Shown here piece by piece: positions 18,421-28,124 of a DNA stretch of 64,000 nucleotides. A program made the translations under genes and the position numbers. The DNA lies in NCBI RefSeq assembly GCF_021432385.1, contig NZ_JAEACT010000002.1, forward strand, positions 690,016 through 754,015, in the 5' to 3' direction. The stretch's first letter is position 1, and every line of letters begins with the position of its first letter. Under the pieces are notes generated by a model, which had not been told where the DNA came from, made no database searches, and worked only from the letters and a program-made list of their open reading frames with translations. The stretch comes from Clostridium hydrogenum. GTDB taxonomy: Bacteria > Bacillota > Clostridia > Clostridiales > Clostridiaceae.

Positions 18421-19890
18421 TCAAACTATATATTGAATATCATTACCACTATCATTAATGTAGTTTATTATAGATTTATTTGTTTTTAAATCTACAAATA
18501 ATTCACATCGCTTTTCGCCCTTAGTCCATACAAGGTTAATCTCATCATCCTTGGAATCTATAACCTTAAAATCTCCATTAAATGCATCATATTCATTTCT
18601 AAATCTGATAAGCTTTAATAGCCTTTGAACTACTTCTCTTTGAAGAGCTTGCTCTATTTCTAAAACACTAAAGTTGTGACGATTAATTTCTCGCCTTTCA
18701 CCAGTAATTTTTGCACGCTCTATATCATTTTCTCCTGCTAGTAAACCAACGTAGTATACTTGAGGTATTCCAGGTGTAAAAAATTGAATAGCTCTTGCAG
18801 CCAAATACGCATCATTATCACAATTTAAAGCAGAATAATAGGAACATTGAATTTGATGAACATCAAAACCATCCTTATCCTTATATTCCTCTGTTAAAAT
18901 ACGACTTAAAGTTGCCCCCCTCTCTACACATACATCAACTACTTTTCTTGCAGCTTCACTATCAATAAGGTCATCCATATCAGGTTTTACTGGAATACCA
19001 TCATGACAATCAAGAGTTGTAAATTGATTTTTAGGGCGATTTTTTAAATACTCACAAAGTCTACCACTTGACTTATTTATTAATGTATCAAGAACAGTAT
19101 ATGGCAAAATAAAATCATAAATCCAAAAACCATGCTCTGCAAGCTTATATTGCGTTTCATACTGTGAATGAACCTCAGGGAGTAATTCAATTCCTAAAGA
19201 ATTTGCTAGTTCCATAATCCAATCTAAAAACTCGTATACCTCTGGTTCTACAAAAAAGCAGCTCGTTCCAAGCTTTTTTATAACATATCCTACAGCATCT
19301 AATCTTACTATTTTAATACCATGCTTGCTAAAATTAACAAAGAACGCTTCAAGTAGCTTTTTAACCTTTTCGGAGCTTATATCTAAATCTATCTGCTCTG
19401 ATGGATCTGTCTTTCCAAAAGTTGTCCATACTTTTTCTTCTTCACCATTTTCCTCTATTTTAAAAGTAGAGTATGGATGTTCCCTTCTAAGAAATATCTT
19501 TTCTACATCCTCTTTAACAGGCTCGCCATTTTCCCACAACTTATCTAATGTAATAAAGAAATCAGCATATTTAGATTTTCTACCCTTCTTTAAAAAATCC
19601 TGAAAGTATTCTGATTGTTTGGAAATATGATTAACCATTAAATCCACTAATACATCAAAGTTCTTACCTATAGAACTTATATCCTTCCATGTACCAAATT
19701 TAGGCTCTATCTCAAGATAAGTAATTGGTGCAAATCCTCTATCACCAGATGACGGAAATGGTGGTAAAATATGAACTCCTCCGCTGCAAATATCAGAAAA
19801 ATACTTTATTAGGACATTATTAAGAGTTTTTAAATCTCCACCTAAAGAATCAGCATATGTAATAAGCTGTACTTTATTTTTTACTGACAT
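18421..19890 (-). CDS. gtfA: Sucrose phosphorylase (GH13, subfamily 18 type)
   Basis: Converts sucrose and phosphate to glucose 1-phosphate and fructose in the cytoplasm. The 489-residue length is typical. The protein opens with the family-specific QLITYADSLGGDL and has FPSSGDRGFAPI. The catalytic nucleophile is D198 (RLDAVGY), the acid/base E239 (LLPEVHS) and the third acid D297 (LDCHDGI). There is no signal peptide. A fructokinase gene lies immediately upstream, matching the fructose released. Related phosphorylases acting on glucosylglycerate or sucrose 6-phosphate share this fold, so specificity should be tested. It is the last gene of a long operon behind the ABC importer. Confidence 0.85.
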   Translation of the reverse strand: MSVKNKVQLITYADSLGGDLKTLNNVLIKYFSDICSGGVHILPPFPSSGDRGFAPITYLEIEPKFGTWKDISSIGKNFDVLVDLMVNHISKQSEYFQDFLKKGRKSKYADFFITLDKLWENGEPVKEDVEKIFLRREHPYSTFKIEENGEEEKVWTTFGKTDPSEQIDLDISSEKVKKLLEAFFVNFSKHGIKIVRLDAVGYVIKKLGTSCFFVEPEVYEFLDWIMELANSLGIELLPEVHSQYETQYKLAEHGFWIYDFILPYTVLDTLINKSSGRLCEYLKNRPKNQFTTLDCHDGIPVKPDMDDLIDSEAARKVVDVCVERGATLSRILTEEYKDKDGFDVHQIQCSYYSALNCDNDAYLAARAIQFFTPGIPQVYYVGLLAGENDIERAKITGERREINRHNFSVLEIEQALQREVVQRLLKLIRFRNEYDAFNGDFKVIDSKDDEINLVWTKGEKRCELFVDLKTNKSIINYINDSGNDIQYIV

Positions 19891-19907
19891 ATAATGACTC
19901 CTCCCTT

Positions 19908-20864
19908 TTATAAATTATATATTGCTTTAATTTCTTCAAGTTTAGGCAAATCTACTACAGCTCCTGTATATTTCAACTTGTAAGCACTAACTGCAAAACC
20001 AAAACTTAATGCCTCCCTTATAGTATAACCTTTAACAATAGCTGCATAAAATCCAGACCAAAATGCATCTCCTGCTCCTGTAGTATCCACAACCTCTGAT
20101 GCCATAGTTTTAAATTTAATAGTTTCTATTCCATTAGATGCTATGGCCCCATCTTTACCTAACGTCATTACCACAAGCTTCGCTCCAAGCTTTAAAAACT
20201 TCTGTATTTGATTTTCATGGGTATCCTTTCCAAATAATCTTTCTGCATCATCTTCTGAAGGCTTAACTATGTCCACTTTACTAATTATATACTTAACATA
20301 TTCTACTCCTTCTTCACCATTCTCCCATATCATATGATGATAATTAGGATCAAAACATATTAACATTTCATTTTTTATTGCTTCTTCAATAACCTTTTCT
20401 ATTGTCTCACGTACTGGATGTTTAGATATAGGCCAACAAGAAAAATGGACTATCTTTGATTTGTCTAAAGTTTCTTTAAGCTTTGAATTATAAGTCAAAT
20501 GATAATCTGCAGCTCTATAAAATATTGGGATTGGGCTGCCCTTACTTTTATTAAGCAATACCATACTTGTAGAATAATCTACTTGCTGTATATAGCTTGT
20601 ATCCATATCATAATTCTTTAAGTAGTTCAATAGAAATTGACCCAAGCCATCTTTACCAACAGCAGAAGCTATACTTGAATTTATACCTAACTTTTTTACG
20701 TTCATAGCAATATTGGCAGGTGAACCCCCAAAAAATTTATTATATGCGTTACCTTGAAAATCATCTCCATAGTCAGCTGAGATCATATCTATAAGCAATT
20801 CACCTATAGTTACAATGTCATTTTCTTTATCCTTAAACCTTATACTATCATCAAATTTAATCAT
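19908..20864 (-). CDS. PfkB-family carbohydrate kinase, probable fructokinase
   Basis: About 318 residues from the ATG at 20864 (GGGG five bases upstream; a GTG at 20885 overlapping the previous stop is also possible). The ribokinase-family fold shows the sugar-binding GGSPANIAMN near the N-terminus and the ATP/anion-hole signature DTTGAGDAFWSGF with the catalytic aspartate near residue 260. Next to sucrose phosphorylase, the likely reaction is phosphorylation of fructose to fructose 6-phosphate, though 2-keto-3-deoxygluconate or other sugars cannot be excluded from sequence alone. Confidence 0.82.
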   Translation of the reverse strand: MIKFDDSIRFKDKENDIVTIGELLIDMISADYGDDFQGNAYNKFFGGSPANIAMNVKKLGINSSIASAVGKDGLGQFLLNYLKNYDMDTSYIQQVDYSTSMVLLNKSKGSPIPIFYRAADYHLTYNSKLKETLDKSKIVHFSCWPISKHPVRETIEKVIEEAIKNEMLICFDPNYHHMIWENGEEGVEYVKYIISKVDIVKPSEDDAERLFGKDTHENQIQKFLKLGAKLVVMTLGKDGAIASNGIETIKFKTMASEVVDTTGAGDAFWSGFYAAIVKGYTIREALSFGFAVSAYKLKYTGAVVDLPKLEEIKAIYNL

Positions 20865-20881
20865 TATATCCCCAATCCCTT

Positions 20882-21712
20882 TCACTCAAAATTTTTAATT
20901 TCTCCGGGTTTTATTTCAATTGGCATTTCATTAAGCTCTACCCACAGCGAAATCGCAGAAGGATTATAAGCAAATGTAAAATTCGAAGAAAATTTTAATC
21001 TATCCCAAGCTTCAAGATAATCTATAATTTCAATATTTGTAGCATACCAAATATCATCTTTCCCGCTTATATACTCACAAAGTTCCTCTATTACCTTCCA
21101 ATTATTATCTAAATCAAATTCATAGCTGTGGCCCCATAGATAAAAAAGTCCTAATCCAAAAAAGTCACCATCAATAAATCTTTTTGCAATTTTCATTAAA
21201 TTAGGATTGCTGTGATGACATGTTGGATCCCATTCTAAAGGCTTTGATGGTAGCCAAAAATTTTCATGATTATTAACGGTTCTTGAATATTCAACTCCTA
21301 CACACTTCATTACTTCTAAAACTTCTTTATTATATGTGCCATAAGGATATGCCATTCCCCTTACTGGATAGTTAAATAAAGCTTCATGATTCTTTTTATC
21401 CTGAAGAATCTCCTCAAACACAAGCTCTTTTGGAATATCTGTAAGTGAAAGATGAGTTAAGCCATGGATAGCAATTTCATGTCCCTTATATAAGTTACGT
21501 ATTTCATCTTTATTCATTCTTTTTATAAGTAAATCATTTAAGATAAAGCTACCTGCTTCATTTTGCAACCCTGAATTTAGATTAAAAGTTGCTTTTAAAT
21601 TATATTTATTAAAAAGTTCAACAAGCCTTCTATCTTGAGTAATTCCATCATCATAACTTAAGGTAAATACTTTTCTTCTGCCTTTTGGAAAAATTTTATT
21701 TATTTTAATCAC
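20882..21712 (-). CDS. Polysaccharide deacetylase-like (NodB/CE4) protein
   Basis: A 276-residue cytoplasmic protein (no signal peptide) starting at a GTG nine bases after GGAG. NodB-homology motifs are present: the catalytic-base and metal motif SYDDG (about 19-23), the metal-binding HGLTH (about 84-88) and RGMAYPYGTY. CE4 enzymes remove acetyl groups from sugars using a divalent metal. Because it lacks an export signal, I infer action on an imported oligosaccharide rather than on the cell wall. It overlaps or nearly touches the kinase gene and follows an esterase gene by 12 bp. Confidence 0.8.
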   Translation of the reverse strand: MIKINKIFPKGRRKVFTLSYDDGITQDRRLVELFNKYNLKATFNLNSGLQNEAGSFILNDLLIKRMNKDEIRNLYKGHEIAIHGLTHLSLTDIPKELVFEEILQDKKNHEALFNYPVRGMAYPYGTYNKEVLEVMKCVGVEYSRTVNNHENFWLPSKPLEWDPTCHHSNPNLMKIAKRFIDGDFFGLGLFYLWGHSYEFDLDNNWKVIEELCEYISGKDDIWYATNIEIIDYLEAWDRLKFSSNFTFAYNPSAISLWVELNEMPIEIKPGEIKNFE

Positions 21713-21724
21713 AACTATCAGCTC

Positions 21725-22516
21725 CTAAATTGTCCATTCAATTGCTTTCTCAATATATTCATTCCAAAATGTCCAATCATGAATACCAGGACCTTCCTCA
21801 TAAGTATGTTCTATGTTTTCTGAGGTTAAGAAACTATGAAACTTTCTGTTTTCGTTTAACAAGAAATCTTCTGTTCCACATGCCATATATATTTGGGGAA
21901 TATCGGCACCACTTTCCTTTAAACTATGAGCAATTGCTTCTGGATCTTTATCACTTCCAATAAGTTTATTTAAATCTCCAAAAACTCTAGTATAATATTT
22001 ATAATCTGCAACTGGATCTTTATAATCCTCTGGAATTCCCGCAATATTATAAGTTATAAGAGCAGAAGACAATGCAATAATACGTCCAAAGGTATCTGCA
22101 TATTTTAATCCATTTCTAATTGCCCCATATCCACCCATAGATAATCCACCTATGAAGGTATCTTCTCTTTTATCTGATAAATTAAACATCTTTCTTGTAA
22201 CTTCTACAAATTCACGTCCTATAAACTCTCCATATAATGCCCCCATATCAGTATCATCTAAGTAAAAACTATTGTCTCCTGATGGCATAAATACAGCTAT
22301 ATTATGCTTTAATGATAGCTCCTGAATTTTACTTCCACAAATCCAGTCATGCTGAGCACCAGAGTAGCCGTGCAAAAGATACATAGCTCTCATAGGTCCC
22401 TTTGGTGCTGCCTCCATTGTTCCAGGTATCTCAATAGTATCTATTGGTAAAACAGCATTAAAGTTAACTAATCTTTTTAAACACTTTGAATAAAAATTCA
22501 CTTGTAAAAAAGCCAT
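21725..22516 (-). CDS. Alpha/beta hydrolase, esterase of the tributyrin/feruloyl (EstA/esterase D) type
   Basis: A 263-residue cytoplasmic esterase. It has the oxyanion-region YLLHGYSGAQHDW, the nucleophile serine in GGLSMGGYGAI, and the catalytic histidine in GIHDWTFWNEY near the C-terminus. Relatives hydrolyse short-chain or hydroxycinnamoyl esters of sugars. It starts after GGAGGAG, 11 bp downstream of a second, unrelated esterase gene. Two esterases of different families in one sugar operon suggest an acylated carbohydrate substrate. Confidence 0.85.
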   Translation of the reverse strand: MAFLQVNFYSKCLKRLVNFNAVLPIDTIEIPGTMEAAPKGPMRAMYLLHGYSGAQHDWICGSKIQELSLKHNIAVFMPSGDNSFYLDDTDMGALYGEFIGREFVEVTRKMFNLSDKREDTFIGGLSMGGYGAIRNGLKYADTFGRIIALSSALITYNIAGIPEDYKDPVADYKYYTRVFGDLNKLIGSDKDPEAIAHSLKESGADIPQIYMACGTEDFLLNENRKFHSFLTSENIEHTYEEGPGIHDWTFWNEYIEKAIEWTI

Positions 22517-22527
22517 ATTCTCTCCTC

Positions 22528-23466
22528 CTACCTATTTAATGCTTGCGACAGTGCATTTATAAATCCACTCCTAGCTCGCTTACTAACTTCTGCATTATTA
22601 AAAATTGAATCAAAACCGTGAAAACATCCCGGGTATAAGTGAAATTCAACTGGGACACCAGCCTCAGCTAAACGTGCAACATACTCTATAGTCTCATCTC
22701 TAAAAGGATCAAGTTGTCCTATAAATATATATGCAGGTGGAAGCAGAGATAAATCCTTAGCTCTAGCTGGTGCAGCATAATAAGAAACCTCATCTGAAGA
22801 AATGCTTCCTAAATACATTTTCCATGCTATCTCATTAGCTTCCCTATTCCATGCCTTAGGCAAATTTTTTTCGTTTATTTCATAGCTTGAAGGTGTTACA
22901 TTTCGATCATCCAACATTGGATACAAAGGTGCCTGAAATGCAACTTCTATTTCACCTCTATCACGAGCCATCAAGGCAAGTGCCGCTGTGAGTCCACCCC
23001 CAGCACTAGCACCTGCAATTGCAATTTTTGAAGTATCTATTTTTAATTCCTCAGCATTATTAAATGTCCACTTAAGTCCAGCATAACAATCTTCTATTGC
23101 AGCTGGATACTTATGTTCTGGTGCCAATCTATAGTCAATTGAAACTACCACACAATTGACCTCTGTAACAAAGCACTCACATAAACTATCATCTCCATCT
23201 GGATGACCCATTACATATCCGCCACCATGAATCCAAAATACTACAGGTAATTTTATCTTCTGCCTACACTTAGGTTCATAAACTTTAACTAGCAATTCTG
23301 ATTCTGGACCATCAATCATACGTGTAGTTGCTAGTACCTCTGGAGATTTTTCCATGGGCGGCAGTGCGAGGTTCCTTATCATTTCTAAATCCTTATTTAA
23401 ATCAAAGCTTATGTTGCTTTTAAGCATCGGCAGTAGCTCTGGTAAAACCTTTTCTTCGTATGACAT
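22528..23466 (-). CDS. Alpha/beta hydrolase of the hormone-sensitive-lipase family (acetyl esterase type)
   Basis: A 312-residue protein with the HGGGYVMG oxyanion motif, the nucleophile elbow GASAGGG, the acid in DPFRDE and the histidine in CFHGFD: a complete HSL-type triad. There is no signal peptide, so it is cytoplasmic. HSL-family bacterial esterases hydrolyse acetyl and other short acyl esters. It sits between the Nif3-like gene and the EstA-type esterase gene in the sugar operon, and I infer removal of acyl groups from the imported sugar before phosphorolysis. Confidence 0.86.
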   Translation of the reverse strand: MSYEEKVLPELLPMLKSNISFDLNKDLEMIRNLALPPMEKSPEVLATTRMIDGPESELLVKVYEPKCRQKIKLPVVFWIHGGGYVMGHPDGDDSLCECFVTEVNCVVVSIDYRLAPEHKYPAAIEDCYAGLKWTFNNAEELKIDTSKIAIAGASAGGGLTAALALMARDRGEIEVAFQAPLYPMLDDRNVTPSSYEINEKNLPKAWNREANEIAWKMYLGSISSDEVSYYAAPARAKDLSLLPPAYIFIGQLDPFRDETIEYVARLAEAGVPVEFHLYPGCFHGFDSIFNNAEVSKRARSGFINALSQALNR

Positions 23467-23493
23467 AAATCTCCCTCCAGTTATAAATTAAGC

Positions 23494-24300
23494 TTATAAA
23501 TAATCAAAAGGTTCTTTTGCATCTATAAAATGTACAGGAATATCATTAAGCATTGGAGGTAACCACTCTGCCATATACTTCATACCAGCCTCTTCACTAC
23601 GCTCATGACCTAAAACAAGCATTGCCTTATTCATTCCAAGTGCTGCTGCATCTCTTATATATGGGCATAAGGTCCATTCTGTAATATCACCACATACCAC
23701 AACATCTAAATTTTGTTCCTTCATTAATTTCATTGGCATTTCTTCTACACCTAAGCCTAAGCTTCCGCCTCCAACAAGTATTCCAACTCTTTTGCATTTT
23801 GTATTAGGAGAACCAACTATTTGAATTACCTTCATATCTAATTTTTCTTTAAAAAACTCTGATAACTCTTTTAAACTCATTTCTGGTATCTCATAGCAAT
23901 GTGGAAATTTTAACCCTTTAATCAAATACTTTTCCCATCCAATTTCCTTTAATAAACCAGCATAAATCAAATCAAAGGGTGCTGCATGCATATGATCATG
24001 AAAACGCCAAATAGCAATACCGTGCTCGCAAAGAAGCTTTTTCTTTTCTATATATACTGGATCATCCTTTACCCATTCTATATTATCAATTCCAGTATAA
24101 TAAGTTGGCTCATGAGTAATAATGAAATTAGCACCTTTATCAATTGCCTGCCTAATCACATCTACAGTAGCCATAAATGTAGTTACTACTCCTGTGACTT
24201 CTGTATCATAACTACCACTTACAAGCTCATCGCAAGTTTTTTCAAACTTAACTCCTCCAAATTTGTTTAAAATCTCATCAACAATTTCTTTTACCTTCAT
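23494..24300 (-). CDS. Nif3-like dinuclear metal center protein
   Basis: A 268-residue member of the Nif3/YqfO-like family. The metal-binding pattern is visible: FIITHEPTYYTG, HDHMHA near residue 105, and GHERSEEAGMKYM near the end. These proteins form hexamers with two metal ions and have been linked to hydrolase activity, but substrates are poorly known. Its place between the importer genes and the esterases is unusual for a housekeeping Nif3 protein and suggests a dedicated role in metabolising the imported compound, perhaps as a metal-dependent hydrolase. That role is inference. Confidence 0.78.
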   Translation of the reverse strand: MKVKEIVDEILNKFGGVKFEKTCDELVSGSYDTEVTGVVTTFMATVDVIRQAIDKGANFIITHEPTYYTGIDNIEWVKDDPVYIEKKKLLCEHGIAIWRFHDHMHAAPFDLIYAGLLKEIGWEKYLIKGLKFPHCYEIPEMSLKELSEFFKEKLDMKVIQIVGSPNTKCKRVGILVGGGSLGLGVEEMPMKLMKEQNLDVVVCGDITEWTLCPYIRDAAALGMNKAMLVLGHERSEEAGMKYMAEWLPPMLNDIPVHFIDAKEPFDYL

Positions 24301-24330
24301 TAATATAACCTCCTCTACTCTGCATTCATA

Positions 24331-25227
24331 TTAGCCTTTAACTGCCCCTACAACAACGCCTTTTATAAAGTATTTTTGCATAAATGGGAAAATTACAACT
24401 ATAGGTAATACGCCTATTACAGCAAGTGCCATTCTTATTCCGTTACTTGGGAATTGGACTGCTACATTTCCTACTGCACTGGCACTTCCAGACTGCAAGA
24501 ATTGAATATTATTCATAGTTGTAACAAGTAAATTCTGTATACTATAAAGATTTGGGTTTGTAATGTAATATAAAGCATTAATCCAATCATTCCAATATGC
24601 CAAACCTGTAAATATTCCAATTGTCGCTATAGCCGGTATTGATAAAGGTAATATTATCTTAAAAAATATTTTAAGTTCCCCAGCCCCATCTATTTGCGCA
24701 GATTCTATAAGTGAGGTTGGAATGTTATTGCTATAATAATTCCTCATTAAAAAAACATTAAATGCACTCATTAAATAGTTTGGAAGTATCAGTGCAAATA
24801 TGGTGTCTTTTACATGAAATACTCTTGTCCACATTATGTAGGATGGTGCTATACCTCCACTGAATAACATAGTAAAAATAACAATAAAAGAAATTACTTT
24901 TCCATATTTAAAATCTATTCTTGATAGTGGATATGCTAGCATAGAAGTTATGATAATACTTATTCCTGTTCCAAATACTGTAACAAATAATGATATACCA
25001 TAAGCTTTTACAATAGTTCCAACTTCCTTCATAAGGTACGTATATGCATCTAAACTAAATACTTTAGGGAAGAAACTATAGCCATACTTCACCAAAGCAC
25101 TTTCTTTTGTAAAAGATGCCATAGTAATTAAAACAAGTGGAGCTAAACTTATTATAACAAGTATAATTATAGCTACTTCTGCAAAAGTACTAAATGACTT
25201 TTCTCCACGACTTTTTATATCATTCAT
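24331..25227 (-). CDS. Carbohydrate ABC transporter permease (LplC/YtcP type)
   Basis: The 298-residue inner-membrane protein has six hydrophobic helices and the cytoplasmic coupling motif ESAQIDGAGELKIFFKIILPLSIPAIATI. The C-terminus KYFIKGVVVGAVKG is characteristic of the LplC group. It pairs with the permease gene just upstream (14-bp gap). No ATPase gene is present in the operon; Clostridia commonly use a shared ATPase (MsmK type) encoded elsewhere. Confidence 0.9.
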   Translation of the reverse strand: MNDIKSRGEKSFSTFAEVAIIILVIISLAPLVLITMASFTKESALVKYGYSFFPKVFSLDAYTYLMKEVGTIVKAYGISLFVTVFGTGISIIITSMLAYPLSRIDFKYGKVISFIVIFTMLFSGGIAPSYIMWTRVFHVKDTIFALILPNYLMSAFNVFLMRNYYSNNIPTSLIESAQIDGAGELKIFFKIILPLSIPAIATIGIFTGLAYWNDWINALYYITNPNLYSIQNLLVTTMNNIQFLQSGSASAVGNVAVQFPSNGIRMALAVIGVLPIVVIFPFMQKYFIKGVVVGAVKG

Positions 25228-25241
25228 TTTATATCTCCTCC

Positions 25242-26177
25242 CTAAAATAATGAATTTGATTTATCTGATTTTCTTACAACACCATTAGCAAACATTACTA
25301 AAACTAATCCTATAATGGATTGATATAATCCAGAGGCTGCTGCCATACCTGTATCATTTAATTGCATCATAGCACGGTATACATAAGTATCTATTGTCTG
25401 TGTAGTGCTATAAAGCGCTCCGGAATTCATTGGTACTTGATAAAATAGTCCGAAATCTGAATTCATAATTCTTCCTACAGCCATAAGTGTCATAATAATT
25501 ATTGTAGGTTTTAATAAAGGAAGTGTAATATTCTTTATCTGACTAAGCTTTCCTGCTCCATCAATCTTGGCTGCTTCATAAATGCTCTTGTCCATACCAG
25601 CGATACTTGCCATATAAACAATTGATGCATAGCCAACATTTTTCCATAAATAAACTATTACTAAAATTACTGGCCAATATTTTGGTTCTGAGTACCAAGA
25701 AACTCCTTTAGAACCGAAAGCACTTAAAATTGTTTTATTTATAAGTCCTGTGTCTGAATTTAAAAATGCAAATCCGATATATGATACAACTACCATTGAA
25801 ATAACACTAGGTAAAATTAAAGCGTTCTGATAAAATTTCCCCAATGCCTTTTTAGTTAATTCAGTCATTAATATTGCAACTATTATAGCGCATACTGTAC
25901 CTAGAACAATAAATACTAGGTTATATAAGATCGTATTTCTTGTCATAATCCATGCATCTTTAGTTTTAAATAAGAAAGCAAAATTCTTAAATCCAACCCA
26001 GCTTCCACCAAAGATTCCTTTTGATAAGTCTTGATTTTTAAAAGCAATAACCACTCCTGCCATTGGAATATAGTTATTGACAAGTAAATAAAGTAATCCT
26101 GGAACTGTAAGCATGAATAACGGCAATGAACTTTTAAAACTTTTCTTCTTCTTTTTTATCTTAACTTGTCCTTCCAT
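25242..26177 (-). CDS. Carbohydrate ABC transporter permease (LplB/YteP type)
   Basis: About 311 residues with a lysine-rich N-terminus and six hydrophobic helices. The coupling loop is YEAAKIDGAGKLSQIKNITLPLLKPTIIIMTL. I chose the ATG at 26177, nine bases after GAAAGG; an ATG two codons earlier is possible. It forms the heterodimeric channel with the 24331 gene product and receives substrate from the lipoprotein encoded upstream. Confidence 0.9.
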   Translation of the reverse strand: MEGQVKIKKKKKSFKSSLPLFMLTVPGLLYLLVNNYIPMAGVVIAFKNQDLSKGIFGGSWVGFKNFAFLFKTKDAWIMTRNTILYNLVFIVLGTVCAIIVAILMTELTKKALGKFYQNALILPSVISMVVVSYIGFAFLNSDTGLINKTILSAFGSKGVSWYSEPKYWPVILVIVYLWKNVGYASIVYMASIAGMDKSIYEAAKIDGAGKLSQIKNITLPLLKPTIIIMTLMAVGRIMNSDFGLFYQVPMNSGALYSTTQTIDTYVYRAMMQLNDTGMAAASGLYQSIIGLVLVMFANGVVRKSDKSNSLF

Positions 26178-26246
26178 ATCCATTTTCCTTTCTTTTTATG
26201 AATGAAGTAAAAAGCTTTTACAAACTTTTTACTTCATTCATAATTA

Positions 26247-27764
26247 CTATTTTTTATTTTTAGAAAGCCATTCATTAAGTTGTTTTTGCTTTTCTTGAAC
26301 AATTGTGTCCATTCCTGCTTCTTTTAATTTCTTAATGAAGTTTGGAAGTTCAGTATTTGGATCTAAACTACCACAATTTAATCCTGGTAAATATTGATTA
26401 ATTACATTCATAACCGCAGAATATTCTGTTTTTACATTTGAACTATCAAAAGTAAAACCAAATGCCTTAGACATAGCTGAGTTTTTATTTTCATTTTCCA
26501 TAAGTTTCAAATCATTTGTACTTTGACCTTGTACTGAATATTGGTTAAATTGATTTCCTATAATTCCACAGCTAAGTTGAGCAGTATATGGAACTGAATT
26601 AGGATCTTTTCCATTTGGATATTTTACATGATCACTATCTGTTTTTACATAATCCTGTCCTTGTACACCATAAACAAGTAAATTTACTACATCTTTATTA
26701 GAATAAGTTAAATTTAAAAACTTCATAGCTGCTTCTTGTTTTTTACTTGTTGCAGGAATTGCCCAGCTAACAGCGTTAACACTTGTAGTTGACAAGTAAG
26801 GCTCTCCTAATCTTATCATTCCAATTTGTTTTCCTGTAAGTGCTGAAATTTGAGCACCGCCTTCTTTTCCTGCATAACTTGCGATATAAGAGAAACATTT
26901 ATCGGCTGATATAAGCTCCGTAGCTAATGTAGTAGTAGTTGCTGCATCTTTGGAAATATACCCCTTATTGTACCAATCTCTAGCTACTTTAACCTTTTCT
27001 TTAAATGCATCAGTTTCATAATAATCTTGTACTTTAGTATTATCACCAACTAAAACAGCTGTTGGCTTAAATAAATCATCAGTAAGATAATCTACACCAG
27101 TTAATGTAGCCAAAACACCTGAATATCCTTGGTTTGTAGGTGCAACTGGAATCATATTAGGATATTTCTCTTTTACCTTTGCAAAAAGTGCATTTAAATC
27201 ATCTATACTTTTAATGCTACTTGGATCAACACCCAAAGCTTTCATTATATCTGTTCTATATACTAAGTTTGGAGCAATTGCCACACCTTTATATGATGGA
27301 ATGGCATATGTTTTTCCATTTGATTGAGTTGTCTTTAAAAAAGAACTTCCCACAATATCCTTAGTTTCTTTTCCATACTTATTAATCAAATCATCTAATG
27401 GAGCAACTTCATTTTTAGAAATATATTGATTTAAATCTCCAAGTGTATGGAATAAATCTAATTGTTCTCCACTTTGTATTGCTAAAGATATCTGCTGACT
27501 ATAGTTTGAAACAGATAACGGTTTTAATTTTACTTTAACATTAATTTTAGGTACTGTAATTTTATCAATAGCATCCTCTACAGTTTTTAGTTGACTTTGA
27601 TCTGGAAGCTTATTAAAAGTTACATATGAATATACAATCTCATCTGCATTACTTTTATTACTTGAATTAGAACTTTCAGAAGTACTACCACAAGCAGTTA
27701 ATGTTGTTACACTAAGTACCGTTGCAAGAAAAATCCCTAAAAGTTTCTTTGACCTCTTAATCAT
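26247..27764 (-). CDS. Sugar ABC transporter substrate-binding lipoprotein (LplA type)
   Basis: A 505-residue lipoprotein with a lipoprotein signal peptide ending in LTAC-GS (cysteine near residue 25), a serine/asparagine-rich linker, then a large two-lobe solute-binding domain (family 1). It captures the sugar outside the cell. First gene of the catabolic operon, behind a cre-like site, and a likely target of the YesN-type regulator encoded upstream. The unusually long binding protein is typical of oligosaccharide or modified-sugar systems. Confidence 0.9.
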   Translation of the reverse strand: MIKRSKKLLGIFLATVLSVTTLTACGSTSESSNSSNKSNADEIVYSYVTFNKLPDQSQLKTVEDAIDKITVPKINVKVKLKPLSVSNYSQQISLAIQSGEQLDLFHTLGDLNQYISKNEVAPLDDLINKYGKETKDIVGSSFLKTTQSNGKTYAIPSYKGVAIAPNLVYRTDIMKALGVDPSSIKSIDDLNALFAKVKEKYPNMIPVAPTNQGYSGVLATLTGVDYLTDDLFKPTAVLVGDNTKVQDYYETDAFKEKVKVARDWYNKGYISKDAATTTTLATELISADKCFSYIASYAGKEGGAQISALTGKQIGMIRLGEPYLSTTSVNAVSWAIPATSKKQEAAMKFLNLTYSNKDVVNLLVYGVQGQDYVKTDSDHVKYPNGKDPNSVPYTAQLSCGIIGNQFNQYSVQGQSTNDLKLMENENKNSAMSKAFGFTFDSSNVKTEYSAVMNVINQYLPGLNCGSLDPNTELPNFIKKLKEAGMDTIVQEKQKQLNEWLSKNKK

Positions 27765-27809
27765 ATTATCTTCCCCCTATTTGCATTTGTTTTTTTACTA
27801 TACCTAAAT

Positions 27810-27840
27810 TATAATCATTTCCTTAAGTAAACGCTTTCAA
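27810..27840 (-). promoter_or_regulatory. cre-like site and -10 box upstream of the sugar importer operon
   Basis: TGAAAGCGTTTACT on the minus strand (27826-27839) matches the CcpA catabolite-repression consensus closely. A perfect TATAAT lies at 27810-27815, but no good -35 hexamer is found at the right distance, consistent with a promoter needing an activator such as the YesN-type regulator. Confidence 0.6.
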
Positions 27841-27875
27841 AAATACGCACTAAACTTTTAATTTTAAGTACAAAT

Positions 27876-28069
27876 GGAGCGAAGCAACAATTCTTCGTCG
27901 CGTTAAAAAAATTCTATAAATCTAAGATTCAAAAATTATAAAATCCTAAGATATTTCAATAACTCGCTATTGCTCAAACAAATTGAAATATCTAAGTATT
28001 TTATAATTTTTGAACCAAGATTTATTAGAATTTTTTTAAATCGTTCCTTCAGTATTGTTACTTCGCTCC
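27876..28069. repeat. Large foldback element, 194 bp
   Basis: Begins GGAGCGAAGCAACAAT and ends with the imperfect reverse complement (ATTGTTACTTCGCTCC). Matching arms continue inwards (AAAAATTCTA...AAATC, TTCAAAAATTATAAAAT, TAGATATTTCAA) to a central AACTCGC...GCTCAAAC. The centre resembles that of the element at 36552-36814. It fills most of the 360-bp gap between the importer operon and the regulator gene. Confidence 0.65.
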
Positions 28070-28124
28070 AACAGTAATACAAGGATGATTTTTCTCCGTT
28101 AGCACTACGAAAAATCTACTAACC

